Positions 18,471 to 27,463 are shown, counted from the first letter of the stretch. The stretch is 38,491 nucleotides of DNA from a bacterium (GCA_021323995.1 JAJPJY010000153.1:1-38491); one strand, 5' to 3'. Translations and numbers: made by a program. The notes: generated by a model not told the origin, from the sequence alone.

Positions 18471-19667
18471 TTAGGTCGAACGCGTCGATTTGTCAGTCAG
18501 TTTACGTTGTCCGAATTCCAACAACTTCTTTCTGTAGTGCTTGTCTAATCGGTCAAGCGTTTCAGTTGGCAAGTGTTGTACTAATGACTGCACAACATCC
18601 TTCAATTCATCAGATTGGCGTTTCAAAGCATCGAATTCGACCTTCTGGGCGGTCAGTAGTTCAGTGGACTTGTTGAATGTCAGAGCAGGCTCGCAGAGTT
18701 CGACCCAACGCTCCTCAATCTCGTCCCAATCTTTGTAAGAACCAGAACTTCCGAGTTGGCTCCTATGACCGATAATGAGCAGAATGTATTTGCGGTCAAG
18801 TCCTGCACGACTCATCTGCTTGTCAGCGAAAGTTCTGAACGAATGAGGACTGTAGATTTCGTCCTCTGAGTCTTCAAGCCCTGCGAATGAGAAGAGTCGC
18901 TTGATTTGGAACCACGCAGTTGAATCGCTCAAGTGATTTCCAAGTTCACCAGGGAAGACCCAGCCATTGTCGGGAAGGTAGAGATGATACTGCTTAATCC
19001 AGTCCACAACCTCTTTCGTCAAGAACGAATAGCGTTTGGTCCTCGCCTTCGTCTCAGACGCTTGGAGTTTGACACGCGCATGACCGTCATCTCTAATCTC
19101 CAAGTCCGACATCTTCCGAGTGAGCCATTCTGTGATTCTCATTCCAGTGATTGCAAGTCCTCCGACGAAGGCACGATATTGGGGAGTAGCGAGTTCCAGC
19201 ATGTAGCGAACGTTATCGGGCTTCGGAATCTTCTTGGTCACCAGAACGTATGGCTTTGCAACTGGAACAAGACGGTCGAAGACGGACTGCTTGAAGGACA
19301 GTTCTCCGAGCGTGGACTTGAAGAGTGGACCGATGAAAGAGCGATACTGGAAGACGGTATTGGGAGACATCTTACTATCGCGAAGGAAATCCACGAAATG
19401 TCTTGCCGACTGGTAGATGTTCAGTTTCCCAAAGCGGATTTCCTCAAGAACCTCTTCAGCGGTAGACTTGCCGTTCGACTGCGCGAAGAGAGTTAGAACG
19501 CGCTTGCGATTCTGCCGCGTGGAAGCAGACTTCGAAGAGTCGTTGACCCAATCCTGAACGGCAATCGTTTCACCGTCAGACAACACAATGCCGTTACCAC
19601 TCGACGCTCCATTGGAGTTAGGGAGAGTGTTACCAGAGTCAATTATGTCCAAGTTTGATGCTCCCAT
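18471..19667 (-). CDS. Tyrosine recombinase / integrase
   Basis: Catalytic signature: GLAITGMRITEWL (Arg I), YSPHSFRTFADKQM (HxxR), LLIIGHRSQLGSSGSYKDWDE (H...Y). Confidence 0.9.
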   Translation of the reverse strand: MGASNLDIIDSGNTLPNSNGASSGNGIVLSDGETIAVQDWVNDSSKSASTRQNRKRVLTLFAQSNGKSTAEEVLEEIRFGKLNIYQSARHFVDFLRDSKMSPNTVFQYRSFIGPLFKSTLGELSFKQSVFDRLVPVAKPYVLVTKKIPKPDNVRYMLELATPQYRAFVGGLAITGMRITEWLTRKMSDLEIRDDGHARVKLQASETKARTKRYSFLTKEVVDWIKQYHLYLPDNGWVFPGELGNHLSDSTAWFQIKRLFSFAGLEDSEDEIYSPHSFRTFADKQMSRAGLDRKYILLIIGHRSQLGSSGSYKDWDEIEERWVELCEPALTFNKSTELLTAQKVEFDALKRQSDELKDVVQSLVQHLPTETLDRLDKHYRKKLLEFGQRKLTDKSTRST

Positions 19668-19673
19668 ATCTAT
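19663..19673 (+). repeat. Candidate att-site direct repeat, right copy (CCCATATCTAT)
   Basis: Exact 11-bp match to 14165-14175; overlaps the integrase start codon. Confidence 0.5.
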
Positions 19674-19684
19674 TTATCTCCGGA

Positions 19685-19702
19685 CTGACTATCAGTAGTC
19701 AG
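19685..19702. promoter_or_regulatory. Inverted repeat CTGACTA-TCAG-TAGTCAG at the element/host junction
   Basis: Perfect 7-bp arms, 4-nt spacer, immediately upstream of the 19711 gene and of the integrase. Confidence 0.5.
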
Positions 19703-19710
19703 AGCCTGGC

Positions 19711-20970
19711 ATGGCCGAGCAAAACTCGCCAGAATATCCTCCGGCACTCGAACTCGAGAAGGAACTTACCCGTAAGGAACGGCAGATCGAATACCTCCAG
19801 ACAGAACTACGCCGTTACCACAACCTAATGGAAGAACTCAAGCAGGGAATGAGGCCAATTGGGACTATTGAAGAAGTGAAGGGTGACACAGCCCTTGTCC
19901 GGTTATCTGGAGGCCAAGCTTTCCAGGTCAGTATTCCTCCCGAGATACGAGATAGAGTGGGCACTAACGTTGACGCAGTGCTCTCGCCAACAAAGGGCGT
20001 CATAGTCGACGTAATCGAACGGATCAAGGACCGAAGCCTCCTGGAGTACCAAGTCGAAAAGGCTCCGAAAGTCTTCTATGAAGACATCGTTGGATTGAGA
20101 AAGGAACTGCTCAGCCTAAGACAGGCAATCGAATGGATTCTGGACCCCGGGACCAGAAGTAGGAGAGAGCAGATAATACGGGACCCTAGGATGCTCGAAG
20201 AAGCGGGCTCCGTTCTACTGTTTGGACCGCCTGGCGTGGGTAAGACGTTCATGGCTAAGGCTGTTGCGGGAACGATCAGCAATCGTGGCCAGAATACGAA
20301 CTTTCTCAAGATTGAAAGCTACGAAATAGTCTCGAAGTGGCTCGGAGAATCCGCAAAGAACGTCAAGGAAATATTCAAACTCGCACGGGAATCCGCGCCG
20401 ACCGTCCTCTTCATCGATGAGGCCGATGCGATAGGCAGGGCGAGAATGGAGGCAACGACCGACGCAGGGAGAGATGTGCAGGGAATGCTTAATCAGATAT
20501 TGACCGAGCTCGGCGAGGGATTCCATGTCAATCGCAATGTTGCAGTCATCTTCGCGACAAACTATCCGAGCGTTATCGACCCAGCCCTGCTGGATAGGAT
20601 GAAGCGGATCATCTACGTGCCTCCACCAAAGACACGCGAAGAAGTCAAGAAGTTGCTTGACTCGTATCTTGCTAAGGTAGAGATGGATCCGGGTATCTCT
20701 ACATACGACGGCGGACTCACAGAGGAATCATTCGAAGAAGTGTGGCGAATAATACGCTCACGGCGCCAGACCTACGAAACGTCCATACCTGACCGTGGAA
20801 TCGCGGTACGAGACCAGTACGTTATCACGCCGCGGGATATGAAGAACGTTGTCCAGGAGGCAGCAAGCGAAGCATCCTTTGCCGGAGAACAGTATGTCTC
20901 GATGGAGAGACTTCTCAACCTCTTTCGGAGCCTCTCTTCAGAGCAGCCCCACTCACGAGTCGTCAGCTAG
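19711..20970 (+). CDS. AAA ATPase, proteasome-activating nucleotidase (PAN/ARC)-like
   Basis: N-terminal coiled coil, OB domain, Walker A LFGPPGVGKT, Walker B VLFIDEADAI; C terminus HSRVVS has no HbYX. Confidence 0.85.
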   Translation: MAEQNSPEYPPALELEKELTRKERQIEYLQTELRRYHNLMEELKQGMRPIGTIEEVKGDTALVRLSGGQAFQVSIPPEIRDRVGTNVDAVLSPTKGVIVDVIERIKDRSLLEYQVEKAPKVFYEDIVGLRKELLSLRQAIEWILDPGTRSRREQIIRDPRMLEEAGSVLLFGPPGVGKTFMAKAVAGTISNRGQNTNFLKIESYEIVSKWLGESAKNVKEIFKLARESAPTVLFIDEADAIGRARMEATTDAGRDVQGMLNQILTELGEGFHVNRNVAVIFATNYPSVIDPALLDRMKRIIYVPPPKTREEVKKLLDSYLAKVEMDPGISTYDGGLTEESFEEVWRIIRSRRQTYETSIPDRGIAVRDQYVITPRDMKNVVQEAASEASFAGEQYVSMERLLNLFRSLSSEQPHSRVVS

Positions 20971-21006
20971 CATCTTCGTTTAATCCTCTCGATACAAGGA
21001 CAGGGT

Positions 21007-21861
21007 ATGAGCTCTAGGATTAGAGCGGGCACGCTGTCTCTCCAAGACGGGGACGAGACGACAGATCGAATTGTCCGTTTCCTCAAGACTAATGCAGCCA
21101 GGATTGGTGCAAGATATCTCATTGTTGGGATGTCTGGAGGACTTGACTCGAGTGTCGCGGCAGTCCTCTGCTCGATGGCCGTCGGTGGACGCAGAACCCT
21201 CGGATTTTCTCTTACGGAGGAGGATACTGTGAATCCATCAGATCTGCGAGACGCCGAACAAGTCGCAAGAAAGCACGCGATACAATTCGAGTCGCTCGAC
21301 ATCACGGCCCTGGTCAAGACTGCTCGACAACTGCTTCACCCTTCAAACAAGGTCGGCAATGTTCCCATCGGAAACATAAAAGCGCGGCTCAGAGCGATGA
21401 TCCTCTACTACTACGCCAACACCCGCAACGGCCTGGTTGTTGGGACTGGTGACAAGAGTGAGATCATGCTCGGTTACTTCACCAAGTACGGCGATGGAGC
21501 ATGCGACATCCAGCCACTGGCAGACCTTTACAAGACTACGCTGAGAGATTTGGCGAGATACCTGAAGCTTCCATCGAAGATATACTCTAAACCTTCCAGC
21601 CCTGACCTCTGGCCCGGACAGACCGCTGAAAAGGAACTTGGATTATCATACGAGAAACTAGACTTCATTCTGTGGGGACTTGAGAGATGGATGCCCTCTT
21701 CAGACATTAGCAGCGATCTGGGCATTCCACTGAAAACCGTCGAAACCGTCAGAGAGCGATGGCTCCTCGCCGAGCATAAGCGTCGACCTCCATTGCCGAT
21801 GAAGCTGGGATACCGCACACCGGGCCAAGATCTACGCATCCCGATTGGTCTATCAGAATAA
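21007..21861 (+). CDS. nadE: NAD+ synthase
   Basis: VGMSGGLDSSVAAVL (PP-loop), GNIKARLRAMILYYYAN, VVGTGDKSEIMLGYFTKYGDGACDIQPL. Confidence 0.95.
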   Translation: MSSRIRAGTLSLQDGDETTDRIVRFLKTNAARIGARYLIVGMSGGLDSSVAAVLCSMAVGGRRTLGFSLTEEDTVNPSDLRDAEQVARKHAIQFESLDITALVKTARQLLHPSNKVGNVPIGNIKARLRAMILYYYANTRNGLVVGTGDKSEIMLGYFTKYGDGACDIQPLADLYKTTLRDLARYLKLPSKIYSKPSSPDLWPGQTAEKELGLSYEKLDFILWGLERWMPSSDISSDLGIPLKTVETVRERWLLAEHKRRPPLPMKLGYRTPGQDLRIPIGLSE

Positions 21862-22368
21862 GATAGGGCCGCCTGACAAGCTATTTCGGGGAGTTTGTAT
21901 CTTGATCTATAATGAGAGTGCTAGCCGGAATAGGACTTGCCACATTTCTTCGAAGTCTCGCCATTTCCAAAGAAGATCCGGTGGGCATCTTCGAGCCAAG
22001 ACACTGGCTAGAACGATAGGTAAATCGGAACCACTGTTTTTGCTGGCGGAACAAGATGAAGGCGCAGAATGAACCTTGACCACAAATCGGAGCGCGCGTT
22101 TTGACCTAGCGCCATTCTGCACATTGACCGGTACGCTGACCTGCTCGATCTTCAAAACGCCTTATCAAGCGATACTGCGCCTTCATCTGGAGAATAAGCC
22201 CAATATGGTTTCAACTGGCAAGACCCCCCTCGAAAATCTCCAGAGCTCGTTTACTCGCGACACAAAGTCGTTTTGGAGGAGAACTCTGTCTAGAATTCGC
22301 CCCTGAACAGATCCCGATTCGTGACCAGGAGGGAAGGGCCCAATTCAGCCAACGTTAGCCCGTTTCGT

Positions 22369-22407
22369 AAGCGTGAAAGGGCCCTACCGGCGATAGGAAT
22401 CACGCTT
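22369..22407 (+). other. Strong imperfect hairpin in intergenic DNA
   Basis: AAGCGTGA...TCACGCTT 8-bp stem enclosing CCTA-CCGGCGA-TAGG. Confidence 0.4.
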
Positions 22408-22477
22408 GGACCGATCGAAAACAAAAATTTTCCCGCGACACGAAATGGGGTCTCCGGACGGTTGTGTATAGTTGGGG

Positions 22478-23407
22478 CTAGGTTAGTTCGTTGAGGAGCG
22501 GTGTGACGTCTCTGTTGTAAATGTCTTGTTCGACGAACGGTTTCTCTCCCAGAGCGGGCATACGGTTCGCAAGCTGATCCTCGAACGTTGCGACTTCCAT
22601 CTTGAAGAATATACCGATCGGTATCTTGTCACCCCACTCGAACGATTTTAGAAGCGCGTTTCCCTTCTTCGAATTGACCTGTTCTCTAACTGTCGGGTCA
22701 GCTACGCGACCGTCGTAGCCAGTCTCTTCAAGCTTGTACAACCTAGGAGCCTTCGACGGCAGGTCCTCACCAGCATACCATTCCTTGGTGTTGATGTCGT
22801 TGTAGGTGGGGCAGGTCTGAAGAACGTCGACAAAAGCGCTGCCGCGGTGTTCGATGGCCGCTCGTAGCGTGGTCTTCAAGTGTCTAACGTCCAGCGCGTA
22901 GCTTCGGGCTACGAAGGTGTAGCCGGAGGCGACGGCCATGGCTACAGGATTCACTCCCTCTTGTATTGATGGAGCCGGCATGGATTTCGTCTTCAATCCC
23001 TTTGGGAGAGTGGGAGAAGCTTGTCCTTTAGTGAGCCCGTAGACTCCATTATTGTAGAGAACATAGGTGAAGTCTAGATTCCGACGACCGGTGTTGACGA
23101 AATGACCGGCACCTATCCCCAGGCCGTCACCATCTCCCCCGACCGCGATGACCGTGAGACTCGGGTTTGCCAGTTTTCCTCCCGTCGCGATCGGCAGGAC
23201 CCGGCCGTGGAGAGTGTGGAAGCCGTATGCGTTGATGTAGTGCGGGGTCTTGGCCGAGCAGCCTATTCCGGAGAATATCGCGACACGGTGAGGCTCCAGC
23301 TGCATTTCCAGCAGAGTCATCTGGATCGCGTTGACGATCCCAAAGTCTCCGCAGCCGGGACACCAGTCATTGTGGACCTGTGTCCGGTAGCTCTTGAGCT
23401 CAAGCAT
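22478..23407 (-). CDS. 2-oxoacid:ferredoxin oxidoreductase subunit beta
   Basis: WCPGCGDFGIVNAI; GIGCSAKTPHYINAYGFHTLHGR; VIAVGGDGDGLGIGAGHF (TPP motif). Confidence 0.95.
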   Translation of the reverse strand: MLELKSYRTQVHNDWCPGCGDFGIVNAIQMTLLEMQLEPHRVAIFSGIGCSAKTPHYINAYGFHTLHGRVLPIATGGKLANPSLTVIAVGGDGDGLGIGAGHFVNTGRRNLDFTYVLYNNGVYGLTKGQASPTLPKGLKTKSMPAPSIQEGVNPVAMAVASGYTFVARSYALDVRHLKTTLRAAIEHRGSAFVDVLQTCPTYNDINTKEWYAGEDLPSKAPRLYKLEETGYDGRVADPTVREQVNSKKGNALLKSFEWGDKIPIGIFFKMEVATFEDQLANRMPALGEKPFVEQDIYNRDVTPLLNELT

Positions 23408-25256
23408 GGCTCAGCGAAACCTCCCGCATACCATCCTTGACAACATCCTTGACGCCTTCATAAATCTCGTTTTGCGAAAACGGGCGCCCGTCAAACTTCA
23501 GGACCTTGCTGTCTACAGCTATACCCGTTGTCTCGCGGATTAGACCGGCCATCTGGGCCGTGTAGTTGCCCTCGATCGCGATCTTTCGGCCAGATCCAGA
23601 TAGTATCCTCGTGACAAGTTCGGTCGGAAATGGGTTGACGTATCGTATCTGTAGAAAGTTTGTCTCGATCCCGCTTGCCCTCAACTCTTCCATCCCGTCA
23701 AGTATTGCCCCCTTGGTCGAACCCCATCCTACGATGGTTGTTGGAGCAGATCTGGGCCCGTGGAGTGTTGCCTTCTTTGAATCTGGAATGACCTGGCTGG
23801 CTAGTTCAACCTTCCTCATCCTCTTGTTCATCATTCGAATCCGAATATCTGCAGCCTCAGTGATGTGCCCATACTCGTCGTGTTCGTCCCCGGTCGTCCA
23901 GAAAATCCCTCCCTTCTGACCTGGCCGACTCCTTGGCGAAATCCCTAGATCTGTAAACTGATACCGCTTGTAGTCCGGATTCTTGCCAAGATCAGACTCT
24001 TGTAATATGTCGCCTCTGTCCACCTTCATCCCGTCCGTGTCAAACGGCGGAACATCCCTGTACGTGCTTGCGAGGAACTTGTCAACCAGCAAGATAACTG
24101 GCACTTGATAGCGTTCTGCGTAGTTGAACGCGTCAAACGTGTCGTAAAAAGACTCGACAACATCACCTGGCGCAATGATCAGTCTGGGAAACTCACCATG
24201 GGCCGCATGCAACGCAAAGCGCAGATCAGCTTGCTCAGTCCTCGTCGGCATACCAGTCGCCGGACCCGCCCTCTGCCAGAGAACTATAACCGGACCCGGC
24301 GCTTCGGTTATCCCCGACCATCCGAGCCCCTCAGCCATAAGTGAAAACCCGGGCCCAGACGTCGAGGTGGAAGATCGTAGGCCCGCATGCGCAGCACCTG
24401 TCGCCATATTTATCGCAGAAATCTCATCTTCAGCCTGGACAACTATCATGTTGTATTCTTCTTGGTGTGACTCCAGAAACTCACTCTCGTCCGTTGCAGG
24501 AGTAATCGGATAGTATGTCTGGAACCCGCAGCCTGCTTTTACCTTTCCAATGGCAACCGCCTGAACGCCGCGCACCATCATCCTCTTGGCGCCCAAGGTC
24601 TGTCTTTGCAATCTAATCGAGAATGGATTATGACCAAACATCTTCTGGGCATAGTCATAGCCGTGCTGAGCGGCGCTGACATTCAGGTCCCCCAAGGATG
24701 CTTTCCTTCCGGTGAAGCCTTCCTTGATAGCCTCCGAGGCAAGGCCGAAGTCATAGCCGACAAGCCCCAAGGATGCGCCGAGTGCGATCGTATTGACCAT
24801 GACCTGATACTTGCTAAGCTCTCGATCTTTCCCAAAAGCCTTCAAGGAGTCAATCAGGAGATCCATGTACGGAACTGGAAAGAGCGAGATGTCATCTCTG
24901 CCAAATGACTCGGGTGCCAGCTTGAAGGCCGCATCGTAAATTATTCCGCCTCCCGGGCTGACCTCGTGCCGATGGCCCTTGTGGGTCGGATGTGCCTTAT
25001 TCAGATCACCAAACAGGGTCTCCTTGTCTAGGGCGACCAGAAGATCCACCCAGTCTACGTGAGAGTGCAGTTCGCGCGAGTCAACTCTAAGACGATAGTA
25101 GCTGTGTTCTCCTTTGATGTTAGAATGGTACTCGATATTGGCAAAGATATGAAGCCCACCACGTATGCAGGCCTTTGCGAAATTCTCGGCGACGGAGTTT
25201 ATCCCGCTGCCTTGAGGACCTCCGATCATCCAAGTTAGACTGTTGGCGACACTCAA
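23400..25256 (-). CDS. 2-oxoacid:ferredoxin oxidoreductase subunit alpha (gamma-alpha fusion)
   Basis: IGGPQGSGINSVAENFAKAC gamma domain plus YYPITPATDESEFLE, TSTSGPGFSLMAEGLGW alpha domain. Confidence 0.95.
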   Translation of the reverse strand: MSVANSLTWMIGGPQGSGINSVAENFAKACIRGGLHIFANIEYHSNIKGEHSYYRLRVDSRELHSHVDWVDLLVALDKETLFGDLNKAHPTHKGHRHEVSPGGGIIYDAAFKLAPESFGRDDISLFPVPYMDLLIDSLKAFGKDRELSKYQVMVNTIALGASLGLVGYDFGLASEAIKEGFTGRKASLGDLNVSAAQHGYDYAQKMFGHNPFSIRLQRQTLGAKRMMVRGVQAVAIGKVKAGCGFQTYYPITPATDESEFLESHQEEYNMIVVQAEDEISAINMATGAAHAGLRSSTSTSGPGFSLMAEGLGWSGITEAPGPVIVLWQRAGPATGMPTRTEQADLRFALHAAHGEFPRLIIAPGDVVESFYDTFDAFNYAERYQVPVILLVDKFLASTYRDVPPFDTDGMKVDRGDILQESDLGKNPDYKRYQFTDLGISPRSRPGQKGGIFWTTGDEHDEYGHITEAADIRIRMMNKRMRKVELASQVIPDSKKATLHGPRSAPTTIVGWGSTKGAILDGMEELRASGIETNFLQIRYVNPFPTELVTRILSGSGRKIAIEGNYTAQMAGLIRETTGIAVDSKVLKFDGRPFSQNEIYEGVKDVVKDGMREVSLSHA

Positions 25257-25564
25257 CCATCAATCAATCTCGAGTTGTTTGAGTAACAGAGAGAAGCTTC
25301 CTTCGCAAAAATTGCAATCCATTTGAAATCTAGGTACTCGTTTGAACCAGCGTTTCCCGCTCGCTCGGTAAAAAGAGACGCTATATAGGCTAAGTTGTCC
25401 AAGGCTAATTCTTCGTGTCAGGGTGCGTGACGTGACACGTCCGAAGCTATCTCATCCTGGTGAAAGGCAACGGATTACTAACGGTTCGGCCCCAGCTGGA
25501 CCCTCAAGAGTTGCCCTTGCCGGTATCAGCTGACTACGATTCCCAAAACAAAATTGGCCTATCC

Positions 25565-25870
25565 TTACGATGGCGGAGTGTAGCCCGGATTCACTCTCTG
25601 GTTGATCTCGTTGGCAAGGGCATGACCATACAGTATTACTGTAACCTTGCTGACCCCATCCAATTTCGACGTAAGCTGCCGAATGTTCATTCCAATATCC
25701 TCCGCAAAAATCGGAGGACAGAACGGGGCCGTGAGATGATATTTTATGAAAACCTCTCCATCCTCCTTTATCGCTATTTCATCGACAAGGTGCATCTCAG
25801 TTATCGGAAGCCCAATCTCAGGGTCTACGACCTTCTCTAACTCACGTGTGACCTCATCGACAGTGACCAT
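25565..25870 (-). CDS. MIP18/DUF59-family metal-sulfur cluster assembly protein
   Basis: VTRELEKVVDPEIGLPITEMHLVDEI...LTAPFCPP; start at MVTVDEV preferred over the ORF-track start at 25906. Confidence 0.88.
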   Translation of the reverse strand: MVTVDEVTRELEKVVDPEIGLPITEMHLVDEIAIKEDGEVFIKYHLTAPFCPPIFAEDIGMNIRQLTSKLDGVSKVTVILYGHALANEINQRVNPGYTPPS

Positions 25871-26066
25871 GTAACTTCTCCATTCTAAATCAGTGAGTGA
25901 GTTCATTTATACATTCGTAAGTTCAAGTGCGACATCCAGTCCCCTTTCCGGTTCTAGAGAACGTTGCCCAAGGTAATCACGGTATTGTTGCCCAACTTCG
26001 ATCGTCGGACAATATGACGTAAGTTATGTTTAAATATGCTACGGCCATTTTTGTAATGTTTGCTTT

Positions 26067-26531
26067 TTGATAATTCCCTGCGAGATAGCGTCCAAGTCTG
26101 TCGTCCCGGCACTGCGAGCCATGGTAGCCCGTGAACTGATCGAACACTATGGGCTGAAACAAGAGCAAGTAGCTACGAGACTAGGAGTAACGCAGGCTGC
26201 GGTTAGCAAGTATAGTCACCAAGTCCGGGGGGAAGCGATTCAACTGCAATCAGCTCCAGAAGTAAGGAGCATGAGCAGGGATATTGCTTCGATGCTGTCA
26301 CAGAATCCTGACCCAATTGCCGTTTCTCAGAAACTGTGCCAGGCATGCACGGACATCCGTGCACTCGGATTGATGTGCGAGACTTGTCACAAGGTTGATC
26401 CGACCTGGGATGTCGAACACTGCACAATATGCTTCGGCAATCACAGCTGCTCCGAACTGGTGAGCATTGAACCAGCTAGTTTGGGCAAGTATAGACGTAT
26501 CCCTATTCGCTCAATAGAGCCTGTCGCCTAG
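26067..26531 (+). CDS. HTH transcriptional regulator with Cys-rich C terminus
   Basis: HTH EQVATRLGVTQAAVSKYSHQVRG; CQACTDIRALGLMCETCHKVDPTWDVEHCTIC; TATA-like TTTAAATA upstream at about 26028. Confidence 0.8.
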   Translation: MIIPCEIASKSVVPALRAMVARELIEHYGLKQEQVATRLGVTQAAVSKYSHQVRGEAIQLQSAPEVRSMSRDIASMLSQNPDPIAVSQKLCQACTDIRALGLMCETCHKVDPTWDVEHCTICFGNHSCSELVSIEPASLGKYRRIPIRSIEPVA

Positions 26532-26716
26532 TACTTGATGAGTCCCCCACTGGACGCCTTTCGGTAAGGCCCTCTCTTTCTCTTTCTAGACTTCTCCTTC
26601 TGCTCGCGTCGTCTAATCATCCTGTCCTCGGTGCTCAAGCCTGGTCGTCATCACCATGGTCGGTTACGCTATGAGCCTTACGGAATGAACTCTTAAATGG
26701 GCTAATTCCCACGCAT

Positions 26717-27145
26717 TTGGAGCTAACGAGGCGGTGGCGATTGGCAATCGGATTGTTCGGAAAGAAAAAGGATGGTGTGCCTTCTGGAGAGAATCATGAG
26801 CCGGTTGTAACGAACAAGCTTCAGGAAGTTACGGGAAACGATCCAGAATTGTACCAGTCGCTCTCCAGGCTCCTATTTCTCGACCCCAAGAGGATCAATA
26901 CGTCACTCGAAGACGTGTTGGTTCAAGCGAGTGCGTTCGAAGCGAGTGGCGATAAGATGAGGGCAGAATTGTGGTATCGGATAGCGGGTGGAATATCACT
27001 GTATCGTGGTGATGTTGGCGGGGTTAGGAAGTATTTCGAAAAGGCTGTTTCTCTTGCGGTTAATCCAAAACCGGAGTACAAGATCTTAGTTACTCGAGCG
27101 GGAGACGCGGTGAGTGTCGCGCAGAAGTTTTACGAGATCATGTAG
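26717..27145 (+). CDS. Hypothetical protein (TPR-like helices)
   Basis: GDKMRAELWYRIAGGISLYRGDVGGVRKYFEKAVSLA resembles a TPR pair. Confidence 0.6.
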   Translation: MELTRRWRLAIGLFGKKKDGVPSGENHEPVVTNKLQEVTGNDPELYQSLSRLLFLDPKRINTSLEDVLVQASAFEASGDKMRAELWYRIAGGISLYRGDVGGVRKYFEKAVSLAVNPKPEYKILVTRAGDAVSVAQKFYEIM

Positions 27146-27331
27146 ATAACGGAACTAGTTACTTTCCGTTGCGAATTTAAGGCTTAGAACAGGGCGTCTT
27201 CCTCAGAACCTCTTGCCCTACAGAAAGACGATAATCATCTTTGTGGCCGCGATTCATGTTGGAGGTCCAGGACATTCCCTCGAGTAAAGTAATCCTTCGG
27301 GATTTTACGCTGGGAGTGTTTCCCTCATCTA

Positions 27332-27463
27332 TGGTGCTCCGGGCGGGAGTCCCAGACTCAAGCCGAGTCTTTTGAACTCGCGGACTTCACCGTATGCCGG
27401 CGAGTCTCCCGCGATCAACGGCTCGAAAGGCCGCTATGCAAAACCGGGCTACACCACCGGAGC
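27332..27463 (-). tRNA. tRNA-Glu(TTC) interrupted by two introns in the T arm
   Basis: Minus strand: GCTCCGG TG GTGT-AGCCCGGTTTT-GCAT A GCGGC-CTTTCGA-GCCGT TGATC GCGGG [31-nt intron] TTCAAA [22-nt intron] T CCCGC CCGGAGC ACCA. Both introns fold into hand-checked bulge-helix-bulge motifs. Introns: 27377-27407 and 27349-27370. Confidence 0.9.

Larger units (their letters stand above)
14165..19673. mobile_element. Putative integrated element (provirus or integrative plasmid-like) with tyrosine recombinase
   Basis: Integrase at one edge, an opposing run of tiny overlapping minus-strand genes with a methyltransferase, and the 11-bp direct repeat CCCATATCTAT at 14165-14175 and 19663-19673 bracketing the block. 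Confidence 0.65.

Noticed and set aside
18159-18548. 129-aa plus-strand ORF overlapping the 18109 gene
   Set aside because: Arg/Ser-rich out-of-frame translation of the membrane-protein gene.
14165-19673. Calling the element a complete archaeal virus
   Set aside because: No capsid, packaging or replication gene can be recognised from sequence alone; only integrase, methyltransferase and small proteins are supported.
22369-22420. H/ACA guide RNA interpretation of the intergenic hairpin
   Set aside because: The internal loop is too small for a pseudouridylation pocket and the ACA spacing is wrong.
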